A stretch of DNA of 33,422 bases from Candidatus Onthousia excrementipullorum (GTDB lineage Bacteria > Bacillota_I > Bacilli_A > RF39 > UBA660): positions 1 to 33,422 of the forward strand of contig DVHC01000065.1 in NCBI GenBank assembly GCA_018712385.1, read 5' to 3'. The notes below the pieces were generated by a model. It ran no database searches, was not told the origin of the DNA, and worked only from the letters and a program-made list of their open reading frames with translations. Position numbers and translations under genes: made by a program. Below are positions 22,490 through 30,014 of this stretch, piece by piece (position 1 is the stretch's first letter; the number at the start of each line of letters is the position of its first letter).

Positions 22490-23191
22490 GTGTCTTATAT
22501 TAGTGTTAAGAATTTAACTAAAATCTATAAAATGGGAGAAGTTACTATTAAAGCCTTAGATAATGTTTCTTTTGATATTGATGAAGGAGAACTTACTGTT
22601 GTTTTAGGGCCTAGTGGGGCAGGGAAAACAACTATCTTAAATATTTTAGGAGGAATGGATAAAGCTACTAGTGGTAAAGTTATTATTGATAATAATGATA
22701 TCGCTAAATATAACAGTAGAAAACTAACTGATTATAGACGTTATGATATTGGTTTTGTCTTTCAATTTTATAACCTTGTAGGTAACTTAACTGCTTTAGA
22801 AAATGTATCACTTGCTAGCCAAATTTGTAAGCATCCTATGGATAGTGAAGAGGCTTTAAAAAGAGTAGGATTATTAGATAGAAAAGATCATTTTCCTGCC
22901 CAACTTTCAGGTGGAGAACAACAACGTGTTTCTATCGCTCGTGCTATCGCCAAAAATCCTAAACTATTACTTTGTGATGAACCAACAGGGGCTTTGGACT
23001 CTAAAACTGGTAAAAAGATAATCGAACTATTACAAGATACTTGTCATAAAACAAAAACCACAACTATAATTATTACCCATAATGCTGTTATCGCTGATAT
23101 TGCCGATAAAGTTATTAAAGTTAAAAATGGTAAGATAGAAAGTGTTACTATTAATGAACATCCTAAACTTGTTAAGGAGATTGATTGGTAA
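22490..23191 (+). CDS. ABC transporter ATP-binding protein (MacB/LolD/YtrE type)
   Basis: The 233-residue ATPase has Walker A ([10 protein letters not shown]40-T48), a Q-loop in [18 protein letters not shown], the signature LSGGEQQRV (from L139), Walker [13 protein letters not shown] and the switch histidine in IIITHN. The [11 protein letters not shown] segment is typical of the MacB/LolD subfamily that pairs with FtsX-type permeases and usually powers mechanical transmission or peptide/antibiotic efflux. GTG at 22490 is preferred to GTG at 22481 because the latter is part of the ribosome site (GAGGGTGAT). Its stop overlaps the permease ATG (TAATG), so the two are co-translated. Confidence 0.94.
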   Translation: MSYISVKNLTKIYKMGEVTIKALDNVSFDIDEGELTVVLGPSGAGKTTILNILGGMDKATSGKVIIDNNDIAKYNSRKLTDYRRYDIGFVFQFYNLVGNLTALENVSLASQICKHPMDSEEALKRVGLLDRKDHFPAQLSGGEQQRVSIARAIAKNPKLLLCDEPTGALDSKTGKKIIELLQDTCHKTKTTTIIITHNAVIADIADKVIKVKNGKIESVTINEHPKLVKEIDW

Positions 23192-26100
23192 TGTTAATCT
23201 TTAAGAATAGTTTTAGAAAAATATGGAAGTCTAAAGGACGTTTCTTATCATTAATACTTATCGTCATTTTAGGTACATCTTTCTTTGCCGGTGTTAGAGA
23301 AACTGCAAGTGATATGATTAAGACTTTAGATAATTATTATGATGAGACTAATCTCTATGACTTTAAAATAGTTAGTACGATGGGCCTAACAGATGATGAT
23401 ATTACATCACTAAAAGATATAAAAGGAATAAAAGAAGTAGAAGGGACATATTCTTTTGATACTCTAATTGATGGTAATGCTGTTAAAGTAAGTGCTCTAT
23501 CAGATATTAGTAAACCAACCTTAGTTGATGGTAGAATGCCTAAAAGTAATAGTGAGTGTCTTGGTGAAGATGAGAAGTTTAAGATAGGAGATACTATTAA
23601 AGTAGATGATGATACTTATCTTAAGAATAATACTTGTAAAGTAGTAGGAACTGTTAATAGTAGTAGTTATATTTATGAAAATAAAGGTATATCGACAGTA
23701 GGTGATGGAAAACTTGATAGTTTAATATTTGTTCCTAAAGATAACTTTAAACTTGATTATTATACAGAAATATATTTAATAGCTTCAGATACTAAAGAAA
23801 AATTATCTTATAGTGATAGTTATGATGAAATAATAGATAAAGTTAATAAAAGACTTATGAAGTTGAAGCCTTTAAGAGAAACAGCAAGATATGAAGAGAT
23901 ACTTAAAGAGGCGATGGATAAAGTAACTGCAGCCCAAAATGAACTTAATAGGGTCAAAGAAGAAAATGAAACTAAGTTTAATGATGCTCTAACTGAGTTA
24001 AATTCTAATAAAATAAAACTTGATGAAGGACTAGAAGAATATAATAGTAATTTATACACATTAAATAAGACTAAAGAAGATACTGAGTCTCAAATTAATA
24101 ATGGCTTTAATGCTTTAGAAAGTGCTAAGACAGAGTTTAATAATGCTTTAAGTAGGGCAGGACTTACAGTAGAGAGCTTAGAGCCTACCCTTGATACCAT
24201 AAATACTAATATAAGTAGTCTTGAAGAACAATTAAAAGGACTTGATCCTAGTGATAGTTTATATGAAACATTAAATGCTACATTAAGTGAATTAAAGACT
24301 AATAAATCTAATATAGAAACATTAATTAGTACCAATAATACTTTAAAAGAGCAAGAAGCTACTTTAAATAATTCTTTAAGTACTTGGAATAGGGAATATA
24401 ATAATGCTCTAAAAGAATTAAATAGTGCTAAAAAAGAAATAGATGAGGGATATATTGAGTTAGAAGAAGGTTATGATGAATATAATACTAACTATAATCT
24501 ATATTTAGAAGAAATATCTAACTACGAGACGGAGATAAATGATGCTAAAGAAGAAATACAAAATATAGAGAAACCTGTTTGGTACTTATTAACAAGAAGT
24601 GATTTAACAGGATATACTAGTTTTTATGAAAGTGCTACTAAAGTAGATTCTATCGCTGCTGTATTTCCAATATTCTTCATTCTAATAGCATTTCTTATGG
24701 CCTTTAATACGATGAATAGAATGATAGAAGAAGAACGTAGTGAGATAGGGGCCTTTATCTCTTTAGGTATTAGAAAATCAACTATTTCCTTTAGTTATCT
24801 TTTATATGTATTTATCGCTTGTATTTTAGGACTTGTTATAGGTTTAAGTGTTGGATATACCTTAATACCAAGAATACTTTATACTGTCTATGCAGCATCC
24901 TTTACAATACCAAAATTATCTACTTATGCTAATCCATATGCTTGTCTAATCATTGTCTTAACTACCATTATCTTAATGAGTATAGTAGTCTTTATTACTC
25001 TTGCTAAGGACTTTAGATTAGCACCTGCTACCATTCTAAGACCAGCTTCTCCAAAAAATGGTAAAAAGATATTATTAGAGAGAATTAAACCATTCTGGAG
25101 ACATTTATCCTTTTCTTGGAAGATAACTTTACGTAACTTATTTAGATACAAGAAAAGAATCTTTATGACTGTCTTAGGTATAGCAGGATGTACTGCTTTG
25201 TTACTTACAGGTTTTGGTATTAAAGATAGTTTAAGTGACTTATTAGATATCCAATATGGAGAAATACAGCATTATGATGCTACGCTTGTCTTAAATGATG
25301 ATGTAAATAAAGATGATGTTACGAAGAGTTTATCTAATAATAATTTAACAAATTATACAACTACTAATATATCTAGTTTTACTTTTAAAGCGAATAATAA
25401 GAATTTGGATTTTACATTGATTGCCTTTATGAGTAATGACAAAATTAATGATTATGTCACTCTAAAATCACTTGATGGCAGTGCTTTAAACTTAAGTGAT
25501 GATGGAGTTATTATTACAGAGAAAATGGCAGAGTTGTTAGATGCTAAAGTAGGAGAGAATATTAGTATTAGAAATAGTGATAATGAACTATTTATCGTTA
25601 AAGTAAGTGGTATTACTGAAAACTATATAAGTAACTTTATGTATATGAATAGTACTTATTATGAAGAGATATTTAATGATGACGAGTTTAATAGTTATCT
25701 TGTTAATCTAGATGACTCTATTAATAAAGAAAAACTATCTAATAATTTATTAGATACAGGATACTTTGGAGCGATACAATATACAGAAGATAATATGGAT
25801 ATGTTTAATGATATTATCGCTGGTATGAATAATATAGTTTATCTAATAATCGCTTTCTCAAGTTTTCTTGCTATAACAGTTTTATACAATCTTACAATTA
25901 TTAATATTAATGAAAGAAAAAGGGAAATAGCGACCCTAAAAGTCTTAGGATTTAGGGATAAGGAAGTATCCAGTTATGTCTATAGAGAGACTATTATTTT
26001 AACTATAGTAGGTATAATTGTAGGAATATTCTTAGGTTTTTCTCTAAATACCTTCATCTTAATGATAGCAGAGACTGATGAGATTCTATTTATAAAAATA

Positions 26101-26226
26101 ATTAAACCATTAAGTTATGTTCTATCATTTATAATTATTATCGTATTTAGTATTATAGTCCAAGTAATAACATACTTTATCTTAAAAAGAGTAGATATGA
26201 TAGATTCTTTAAAATCAGTAGAGTAG
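23191..26226 (+). CDS. Large FtsX-type ABC permease with coiled-coil extracellular domain
   Basis: The ~1011-residue permease has an N-terminal membrane segment (about 12-32), a MacB-like periplasmic-type domain (about 40-215), a long Glu/Lys/Asn-rich coiled coil (about 215-450), three membrane helices of a first FtsX domain (about 485-610), a further helix near 655, a second extracellular domain (about 680-890) and a final FtsX domain. This is the layout of the large Firmicutes permeases of the YtrF/BceB-related superfamily; the substrate is not evident. ATG 23191 overlaps the ATPase stop; TTG 23185, five bases after GGAG, is an alternative. Confidence 0.9.
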   Translation: MLIFKNSFRKIWKSKGRFLSLILIVILGTSFFAGVRETASDMIKTLDNYYDETNLYDFKIVSTMGLTDDDITSLKDIKGIKEVEGTYSFDTLIDGNAVKVSALSDISKPTLVDGRMPKSNSECLGEDEKFKIGDTIKVDDDTYLKNNTCKVVGTVNSSSYIYENKGISTVGDGKLDSLIFVPKDNFKLDYYTEIYLIASDTKEKLSYSDSYDEIIDKVNKRLMKLKPLRETARYEEILKEAMDKVTAAQNELNRVKEENETKFNDALTELNSNKIKLDEGLEEYNSNLYTLNKTKEDTESQINNGFNALESAKTEFNNALSRAGLTVESLEPTLDTINTNISSLEEQLKGLDPSDSLYETLNATLSELKTNKSNIETLISTNNTLKEQEATLNNSLSTWNREYNNALKELNSAKKEIDEGYIELEEGYDEYNTNYNLYLEEISNYETEINDAKEEIQNIEKPVWYLLTRSDLTGYTSFYESATKVDSIAAVFPIFFILIAFLMAFNTMNRMIEEERSEIGAFISLGIRKSTISFSYLLYVFIACILGLVIGLSVGYTLIPRILYTVYAASFTIPKLSTYANPYACLIIVLTTIILMSIVVFITLAKDFRLAPATILRPASPKNGKKILLERIKPFWRHLSFSWKITLRNLFRYKKRIFMTVLGIAGCTALLLTGFGIKDSLSDLLDIQYGEIQHYDATLVLNDDVNKDDVTKSLSNNNLTNYTTTNISSFTFKANNKNLDFTLIAFMSNDKINDYVTLKSLDGSALNLSDDGVIITEKMAELLDAKVGENISIRNSDNELFIVKVSGITENYISNFMYMNSTYYEEIFNDDEFNSYLVNLDDSINKEKLSNNLLDTGYFGAIQYTEDNMDMFNDIIAGMNNIVYLIIAFSSFLAITVLYNLTIININERKREIATLKVLGFRDKEVSSYVYRETIILTIVGIIVGIFLGFSLNTFILMIAETDEILFIKIIKPLSYVLSFIIIIVFSIIVQVITYFILKRVDMIDSLKSVE

Positions 26227-26252
26227 AGAAGGTAGTTTTATCTTCTCTTTAA
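26225..26252 (+). terminator. Terminator after the ABC operon
   Basis: AGAGAAG and CTTCTCT form a 7-bp stem starting at the stop codon, followed by a T/A-rich run. Confidence 0.65.
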
Positions 26253-26293
26253 TTATTATTTTAAATAAAACTATTAAATTCTGTTGTTAAATA

Positions 26294-26302
26294 TGGTATA
26301 AT
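26294..26302 (+). promoter_or_regulatory. Extended -10 promoter of the gene at 26321
   Basis: TGGTATAAT, perfect extended -10, 19 bases before the ATG; TTGTTA at 26284-26289 is a possible but too close -35. Confidence 0.6.
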
Positions 26303-26320
26303 TTCTAATAGGGGGAATTT

Positions 26321-27259
26321 ATGGACAGATTTTTATTTTTTTGTATATTTGCAATAATAGAATATTTTTTTACTTCATTTTTTATAAATTGTATTAATAT
26401 TGTAAATTATGATTACATTTCTGTAAACTATACTAGTTTTAGATTTTCTATCTCAAAAGACTCACCAACAGGTTTAAATATTATAATAAAAATTTTTTCT
26501 CCTGCTATATATATTGTAATCTTATCTGGTATACTATATTGTTTAAATTTAAATTATTTAGTTACACACATATATATAGTTACAATAATTTATTATATCA
26601 TAAAATGGATTATAAGTAGTATTGTACTAAATAGAGCATTACTTATTGATTGGAAAAGTGAAATCATATGTTTTTTTATAGCATGTTTTTTTAGTTGGTT
26701 TATTTATTCTATTTTTATAAGTAAAACAACACAAATTTTCATTTCTATTGAAGAATTAAGGGATGGTATTTGGCTTGGAATAATTACATTTTTTCTAGGA
26801 ATAATAATAAAATCAATTTATAATTATGCACATTTGAATTATGATAAAGAAAAGGAAAAAATTAGAAAATATATAATAAAAAAATATAAAAAGTTCCAAA
26901 TGAAATATAGCAATATAGTAAAAACTAAAAATAAAAAAATAAAATTACTCACATATTCTATAATGATATATGAAAATTACAATAGACCAATAGTAATTAG
27001 AGTTTTTGAAAATATTAAATTTTTCATAACAGGTCAAGCAAGTCTTGGTATAATGCAAGTAACTACTCAAAAGTTTATTACTAATAAAGAGTCTGTTAAG
27101 ATGGGATATAAGATTATTAAAGATAACTATTTTTCAATAAGAAAGAAAATGAAGTTAGAAAACAAACTGAAAAAGGTAATATTTATGTACAATAAGACTA
27201 ATAAATATGTTGAAGAAGTTTTATATATATATCATTTGTTAGAAAATGAAAACAAATAA
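26321..27259 (+). CDS. Polytopic membrane protein with lytic-transglycosylase-like C-terminus
   Basis: The 312-residue protein has about five membrane helices in the first ~170 residues and a basic C-terminal domain. In that domain MIYENYNRP (E218) is followed 25 residues later by SLGIMQV (G243-Q246). In SLT/GH23 lytic transglycosylases a catalytic Glu is followed by a GxMQ motif at similar spacing, so a peptidoglycan-cleaving domain tethered to the membrane is a reasonable guess, not a firm call. The gene is strikingly A/T- and Ile/Tyr/Lys-rich, even for this genome, which hints at transfer. GGGGGAATTT precedes the ATG. It ends at a terminator shared with the minus-strand cotJ operon. Confidence 0.6.
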   Translation: MDRFLFFCIFAIIEYFFTSFFINCINIVNYDYISVNYTSFRFSISKDSPTGLNIIIKIFSPAIYIVILSGILYCLNLNYLVTHIYIVTIIYYIIKWIISSIVLNRALLIDWKSEIICFFIACFFSWFIYSIFISKTTQIFISIEELRDGIWLGIITFFLGIIIKSIYNYAHLNYDKEKEKIRKYIIKKYKKFQMKYSNIVKTKNKKIKLLTYSIMIYENYNRPIVIRVFENIKFFITGQASLGIMQVTTQKFITNKESVKMGYKIIKDNYFSIRKKMKLENKLKKVIFMYNKTNKYVEEVLYIYHLLENENK

Positions 27260-27292
27260 TAAGAGAAGACTTAGCTCATCTTCTCTTATTTA
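27256..27292. terminator. Bidirectional terminator
   Basis: AATAAGAGAAGA (27258-27269) and TCTTCTCTTATT (27279-27290) pair perfectly over 12 bp between the convergent gene at 26321 and cotJC. Confidence 0.85.
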
Positions 27293-27842
27293 ACATTTTA
27301 TCATAGTAATTAAATAAATCTTCAAAAGCATTATAATGAACTATTTCCCTTTGTCTTAACCATAATAGTGGTCCAATAACATCAGGGTCATCTGTAAGAT
27401 CTATTAAGTTTTCATATACTGCTCTTGCTTTTTGTTCTGCAGCCATATCTTCCATAATGTCTGCTAGTGGGTCTCCTGTAGTTGCAAAATAGGCAACTGT
27501 AAATGGGACTCCATTAGCATCCGTAGGATATAGAGCATTTTTATGTTCTGCATAATGAGGAGCAAGTCCTGCTGCTTTCATCTCTTCTACAGTGGCATCT
27601 TTTAATAATTGATATACCATTGTAGAGATCATTTCGACATGTGCTAGTTCCTCAGTTCCTATATCTGTAAGTAGGGCTTGTCCTTTTTGATCTGGCATAG
27701 TATATCTTTGATTAAGATATCTAAGTGCGGCAGCAAGTTCCCCATTACTACCTCCATACTGAGTAATTAATTGTTTAGCCATATTAATATCCTTTTTCTT
27801 AATATTAATAGGATATTGTAATCTCTTAGCATATTTAAACAT
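27276..27842 (-). CDS. cotJC: Spore coat manganese catalase-like protein CotJC
   Basis: The 188-residue protein belongs to the CotJC/manganese-catalase family, a ferritin-like four-helix bundle with a di-manganese site. Metal-ligand candidates are visible in TEELAHVEMI, EDMAAEQKARAVYENL and REIVHYNAFEDLF; the lead segment ITQYGGSNGELAAALRYLNQ is characteristic. It is translated from ATG 27842, which overlaps the end of the upstream CotJB-like frame by eight bases, so they form one operon. CotJ proteins are made in the mother cell and deposited in the inner spore coat, which implies that the organism or its recent ancestors sporulate. Confidence 0.95.
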   Translation of the reverse strand: MFKYAKRLQYPINIKKKDINMAKQLITQYGGSNGELAAALRYLNQRYTMPDQKGQALLTDIGTEELAHVEMISTMVYQLLKDATVEEMKAAGLAPHYAEHKNALYPTDANGVPFTVAYFATTGDPLADIMEDMAAEQKARAVYENLIDLTDDPDVIGPLLWLRQREIVHYNAFEDLFNYYDKMLNKRR

Positions 27843-28266
27843 TACTTAATCCCTCCATATTCCAAGGAAAGATTAATGTTTGCCATAAGAATGGACTAGT
27901 ATTTAGACTATCACTACTGATTAGAATAGGACCATATTTTTCTTCATATTCCATCATTAATCTATTCGCTTCTTTTCTATATTTATTAAATAAATCTAAA
28001 GCATTACCATCATTAGGATATAAATCTAAATATAAATTAAGGTCATGAGCAGCGAACTCTGCTTCAGACATTCTTAAAAACATCTCCTCTTGTTCATTAG
28101 TTGGTCTTAATACGGCAGGTTCATAATTCTTATACTGACTATATAAGTTTCTAAACATATTCCCTCTTAAATAACCTTCTCTTTCTGTAAAGAACTTAGG
28201 GTTATTCATATCTCTATCCATATTATTAGGATAGCAGTTATAGTTATAATTAAAATCTCTATTCAT
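27835..28266 (-). CDS. CotJA-CotJB-like spore coat fusion protein
   Basis: The 143-residue protein ends in a CotJB domain (about 60-143: FLRMSEAEFAAHDLNLYLDL, YPNDGNALDLFNKYRKEANRL, then a Trp/Pro tail FLWQTLIFPWNMEG). The first ~55 residues, Asn/Tyr-rich with EGYLRGNMFRNLYSQYKNYEP, look like the CotJA-type segment. In Bacillus these are two proteins; here they appear as one frame. GGGAAGGGAG precedes the ATG. It is the first gene of the cotJ operon, overlapping cotJC by eight bases. The CotJB call is firm, the CotJA part is inference. Confidence 0.82.
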   Translation of the reverse strand: MNRDFNYNYNCYPNNMDRDMNNPKFFTEREGYLRGNMFRNLYSQYKNYEPAVLRPTNEQEEMFLRMSEAEFAAHDLNLYLDLYPNDGNALDLFNKYRKEANRLMMEYEEKYGPILISSDSLNTSPFLWQTLIFPWNMEGLSNV

Positions 28267-28370
28267 AATTTTCTCCCTTCCCTTTATTCTATTCTAGATA
28301 GTAACCTAGGAAAGGGCTTTAACCTAAATAATGATGTAATTCTGAATATAAAAGAAAAATATAATTGTTT

Positions 28371-28414
28371 TTGACAAGTATATTGTCAGTTACTTTATCC
28401 TATGATAATATAAT
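28371..28414 (+). promoter_or_regulatory. Promoter and candidate operator of the DUF3800 gene
   Basis: TTGACA (28371-28376) is followed at once by a TGACA-N7-TGTCA inverted repeat (28372-28388), and TATAAT lies at 28409-28414. TTGTCA at 28383-28388 is the -35 better placed for that TATAAT (20 bases). Two overlapping promoters or a repressor site on the -35 are possible. Confidence 0.45.
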
Positions 28415-28441
28415 ACTAAATGTTATAGAGGAGGCTACAAT

Positions 28442-29161
28442 ATGAAAGAATATAATGTTTATATTGATGAGAGTGGAGATGAAGGAATAAATAAAGGTTC
28501 TAAATACTTCATATTGACTGCTATTATTGTAGAAAAGACTAAAGATTTAGAAAGTTCTAGAGTTGTAGATAAAATAAAAGAAAATTTAGAAATGGATAAA
28601 AAATCTCAATTACACTGGAAATTATTAAAAGGATTACCTAATAAAAGAATGATAATGTCTTTAGTAAGTACACTTGATATTAAGATTATAAACGTAATTA
28701 TTGATACTAGATGTATTAAAGTTATACCATCAAATAATATTTATAATTACTTTAGTGGTTATTTATATGAGAGAATATGTTGGTATATGAATGAAGTTAA
28801 TGGAATTGCAAATATAAATATAAGTTCAAGAGGAAATTTATCTAAAGCTAAATTAAGTGCTTATTTAAATAATAAAAATCATAAGAAGTTTAATATTGAT
28901 ACAAGTAGAATAAAAGAAATAAAAATAATACCTAATGTAAGAAAAAAATTATTACAATTAGCAGATTGCTGTTGTAGTGCTTTGTTTCAAGCATTAAAGT
29001 ATAACAATAAAACTTGTTATGAATATATAAATAAAATAAAGGACAAATTATATATAAAGAACAATAATTTATTAAGTTATGGATTAAAACTAGTACCTAG
29101 TAATAGTAAAGCAATTGAATTATATAATCTGATAGAATATTTAAACAAAGAAAAAAAGTGA
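28442..29161 (+). CDS. DUF3800 domain protein
   Basis: The 239-residue protein starts with YIDESGDEG (residues 6-14), the acidic signature of the DUF3800 family, and has the C-terminal LLQLADCCCSALFQAL segment with the conserved Ala-Asp. Together these are the putative RNase H-like catalytic positions. DUF3800 proteins are frequent in phage, plasmid and defence regions, but their biochemical role is not settled. GAGGAGG precedes the ATG and an inverted repeat overlaps the promoter. The 3' end overlaps, on the other strand, the terminator of a small RNA. Confidence 0.85.
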   Translation: MKEYNVYIDESGDEGINKGSKYFILTAIIVEKTKDLESSRVVDKIKENLEMDKKSQLHWKLLKGLPNKRMIMSLVSTLDIKIINVIIDTRCIKVIPSNNIYNYFSGYLYERICWYMNEVNGIANINISSRGNLSKAKLSAYLNNKNHKKFNIDTSRIKEIKIIPNVRKKLLQLADCCCSALFQALKYNNKTCYEYINKIKDKLYIKNNNLLSYGLKLVPSNSKAIELYNLIEYLNKEKK

Positions 29162-29251
29162 GCTTTCCCCTGACTAAAGGAACCCACAAGGCAAGCTTGC
29201 TGGTATGTATTAAACACACCCTTTAGTAACTCAGCGAACTACTCACTCACT
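29151..29251 (-). ncRNA. Unidentified ~100-nt structured RNA
   Basis: A consensus minus-strand promoter (29286-29258) places the 5' end near 29251. The transcript can close with GTGAG...CTCAC next to a TTTTTTT tract (29157-29151). Inside, ACTAAAG pairs with CTTTAGT (7 bp) and encloses two hairpins: GGTGTGT/ACATACC (7 bp, loop UUAAU, one G-U) and GCAAG/CUUGU. No ORF with a ribosome site is present. It lacks the conserved SRP RNA, tmRNA, RNase P and 6S signatures, so no class is assigned. Its terminator overlaps the end of the DUF3800 gene in antisense. Confidence 0.6.
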
Positions 29252-29257
29252 GACTAA

Positions 29258-29286
29258 ATAATATCATAAAATATATTATCTGTCAA
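29258..29286 (-). promoter_or_regulatory. Consensus promoter of the small RNA
   Basis: On the minus strand TTGACA (29286-29281), a 17-base spacer and TATTAT (29263-29258): one of the best sigma-A promoters in the window, with no coding gene downstream. Confidence 0.75.
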
Positions 29287-29337
29287 ATTTAGTATATGAA
29301 ATATTTTAAAAAGTATGTATATAACAGTAACAAATAC

Positions 29338-29365
29338 TTGAATTAATGATGAATTTATATATAAT
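29338..29365 (+). promoter_or_regulatory. Promoter of the gene at 29391
   Basis: TTGAAT (29338-29343) and TATAAT (29360-29365), spacer 16. Confidence 0.65.
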
Positions 29366-29390
29366 ATATTGCAAAGAAAGGAAGAAGTTT

Positions 29391-29915
29391 ATGGAAGAAG
29401 ATAAATATAAAACATTAGAATCATTAAGAGAAACAAAAAAATTTCTGAATGGCATAAAAGGATACTTAAAAGAGGATGAAGAATCTGTAGAACTTGATAC
29501 TCTTGCCACTATCGCTCTTTTAAGAAGACCAGAACTTGCTAAAAGAGGTGATGAGGCTTTAGGTGACAAATATGGTGATATAAATTTTACCGATTACATA
29601 TATGGCCGTGTTAATTCCACTTTAAATAGTAATTTAATAGTTAGACATACTATGGAGATGGAAGCTTTAATACGTTGCGTCGAAGCACATAATAAAGGTA
29701 TGAATAGTAATTATATTTATAAAAAGTACCTTGGCTTTGAAAACAGTGAAGATAGTCATGATAATTTATATCTTAACAAGAGGTTAGATGTTGTGCAAAA
29801 ACAGTTTGTCGCTATGCATTATGATGTTGCTTTTAAAGAAAATACTTTTTCACTTATGGTAGGAGATGAATTTTTAAAAACAGCGCAGGTAGTAGTAAAA
29901 AAGACTGTTAAGTAG
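29391..29915 (+). CDS. Hypothetical protein, 174 residues
   Basis: No family is recognised. The ATG at 29391 follows AAAGGAAGAAG at good distance, so the upstream in-frame ATGs (from 29346) are rejected. The protein starts MEEDKYKTLESLRETKKFL, is mostly helical by composition, acidic in the first third, and has HTMEMEALIRCVEAHNKG in the middle. It is soluble, without signal peptide. It has its own promoter and terminator and so is independent of the smc gene that follows. Confidence 0.75.
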   Translation: MEEDKYKTLESLRETKKFLNGIKGYLKEDEESVELDTLATIALLRRPELAKRGDEALGDKYGDINFTDYIYGRVNSTLNSNLIVRHTMEMEALIRCVEAHNKGMNSNYIYKKYLGFENSEDSHDNLYLNKRLDVVQKQFVAMHYDVAFKENTFSLMVGDEFLKTAQVVVKKTVK

Positions 29916-29937
29916 TAATTAAAGGTTACTACTTTTT
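29910..29937 (+). terminator. Terminator after the gene at 29391
   Basis: AAGTAGTAA (29910-29918) pairs perfectly with TTACTACTT (29926-29934), followed by TTT. Confidence 0.8.
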
Positions 29938-29959
29938 AAATGTCTAAAAATTCTAGTTC

Positions 29960-29988
29960 TTGTCTAAAACACTATTATTTGATAAAAT
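29960..29988 (+). promoter_or_regulatory. Promoter of smc
   Basis: TTGTCT (29960-29965), a 17-base spacer and TAAAAT (29983-29988). Confidence 0.6.
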
Positions 29989-30014
29989 GATAAGAGTAAA
30001 GAGTGGTGTTTTAA

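Noticed and set aside
28276-28400. Sigma-E/K promoter of the cotJ operon
   Set aside because: Only loose CATA-like matches were seen with wrong spacing, so no site is called.
29151-29251. SRP RNA, tmRNA, 6S RNA or a known riboswitch
   Set aside because: None of the conserved cores (for example GGAAG-AGCAGC of SRP RNA) is present and the length and fold do not fit; it also precedes no gene on its strand.
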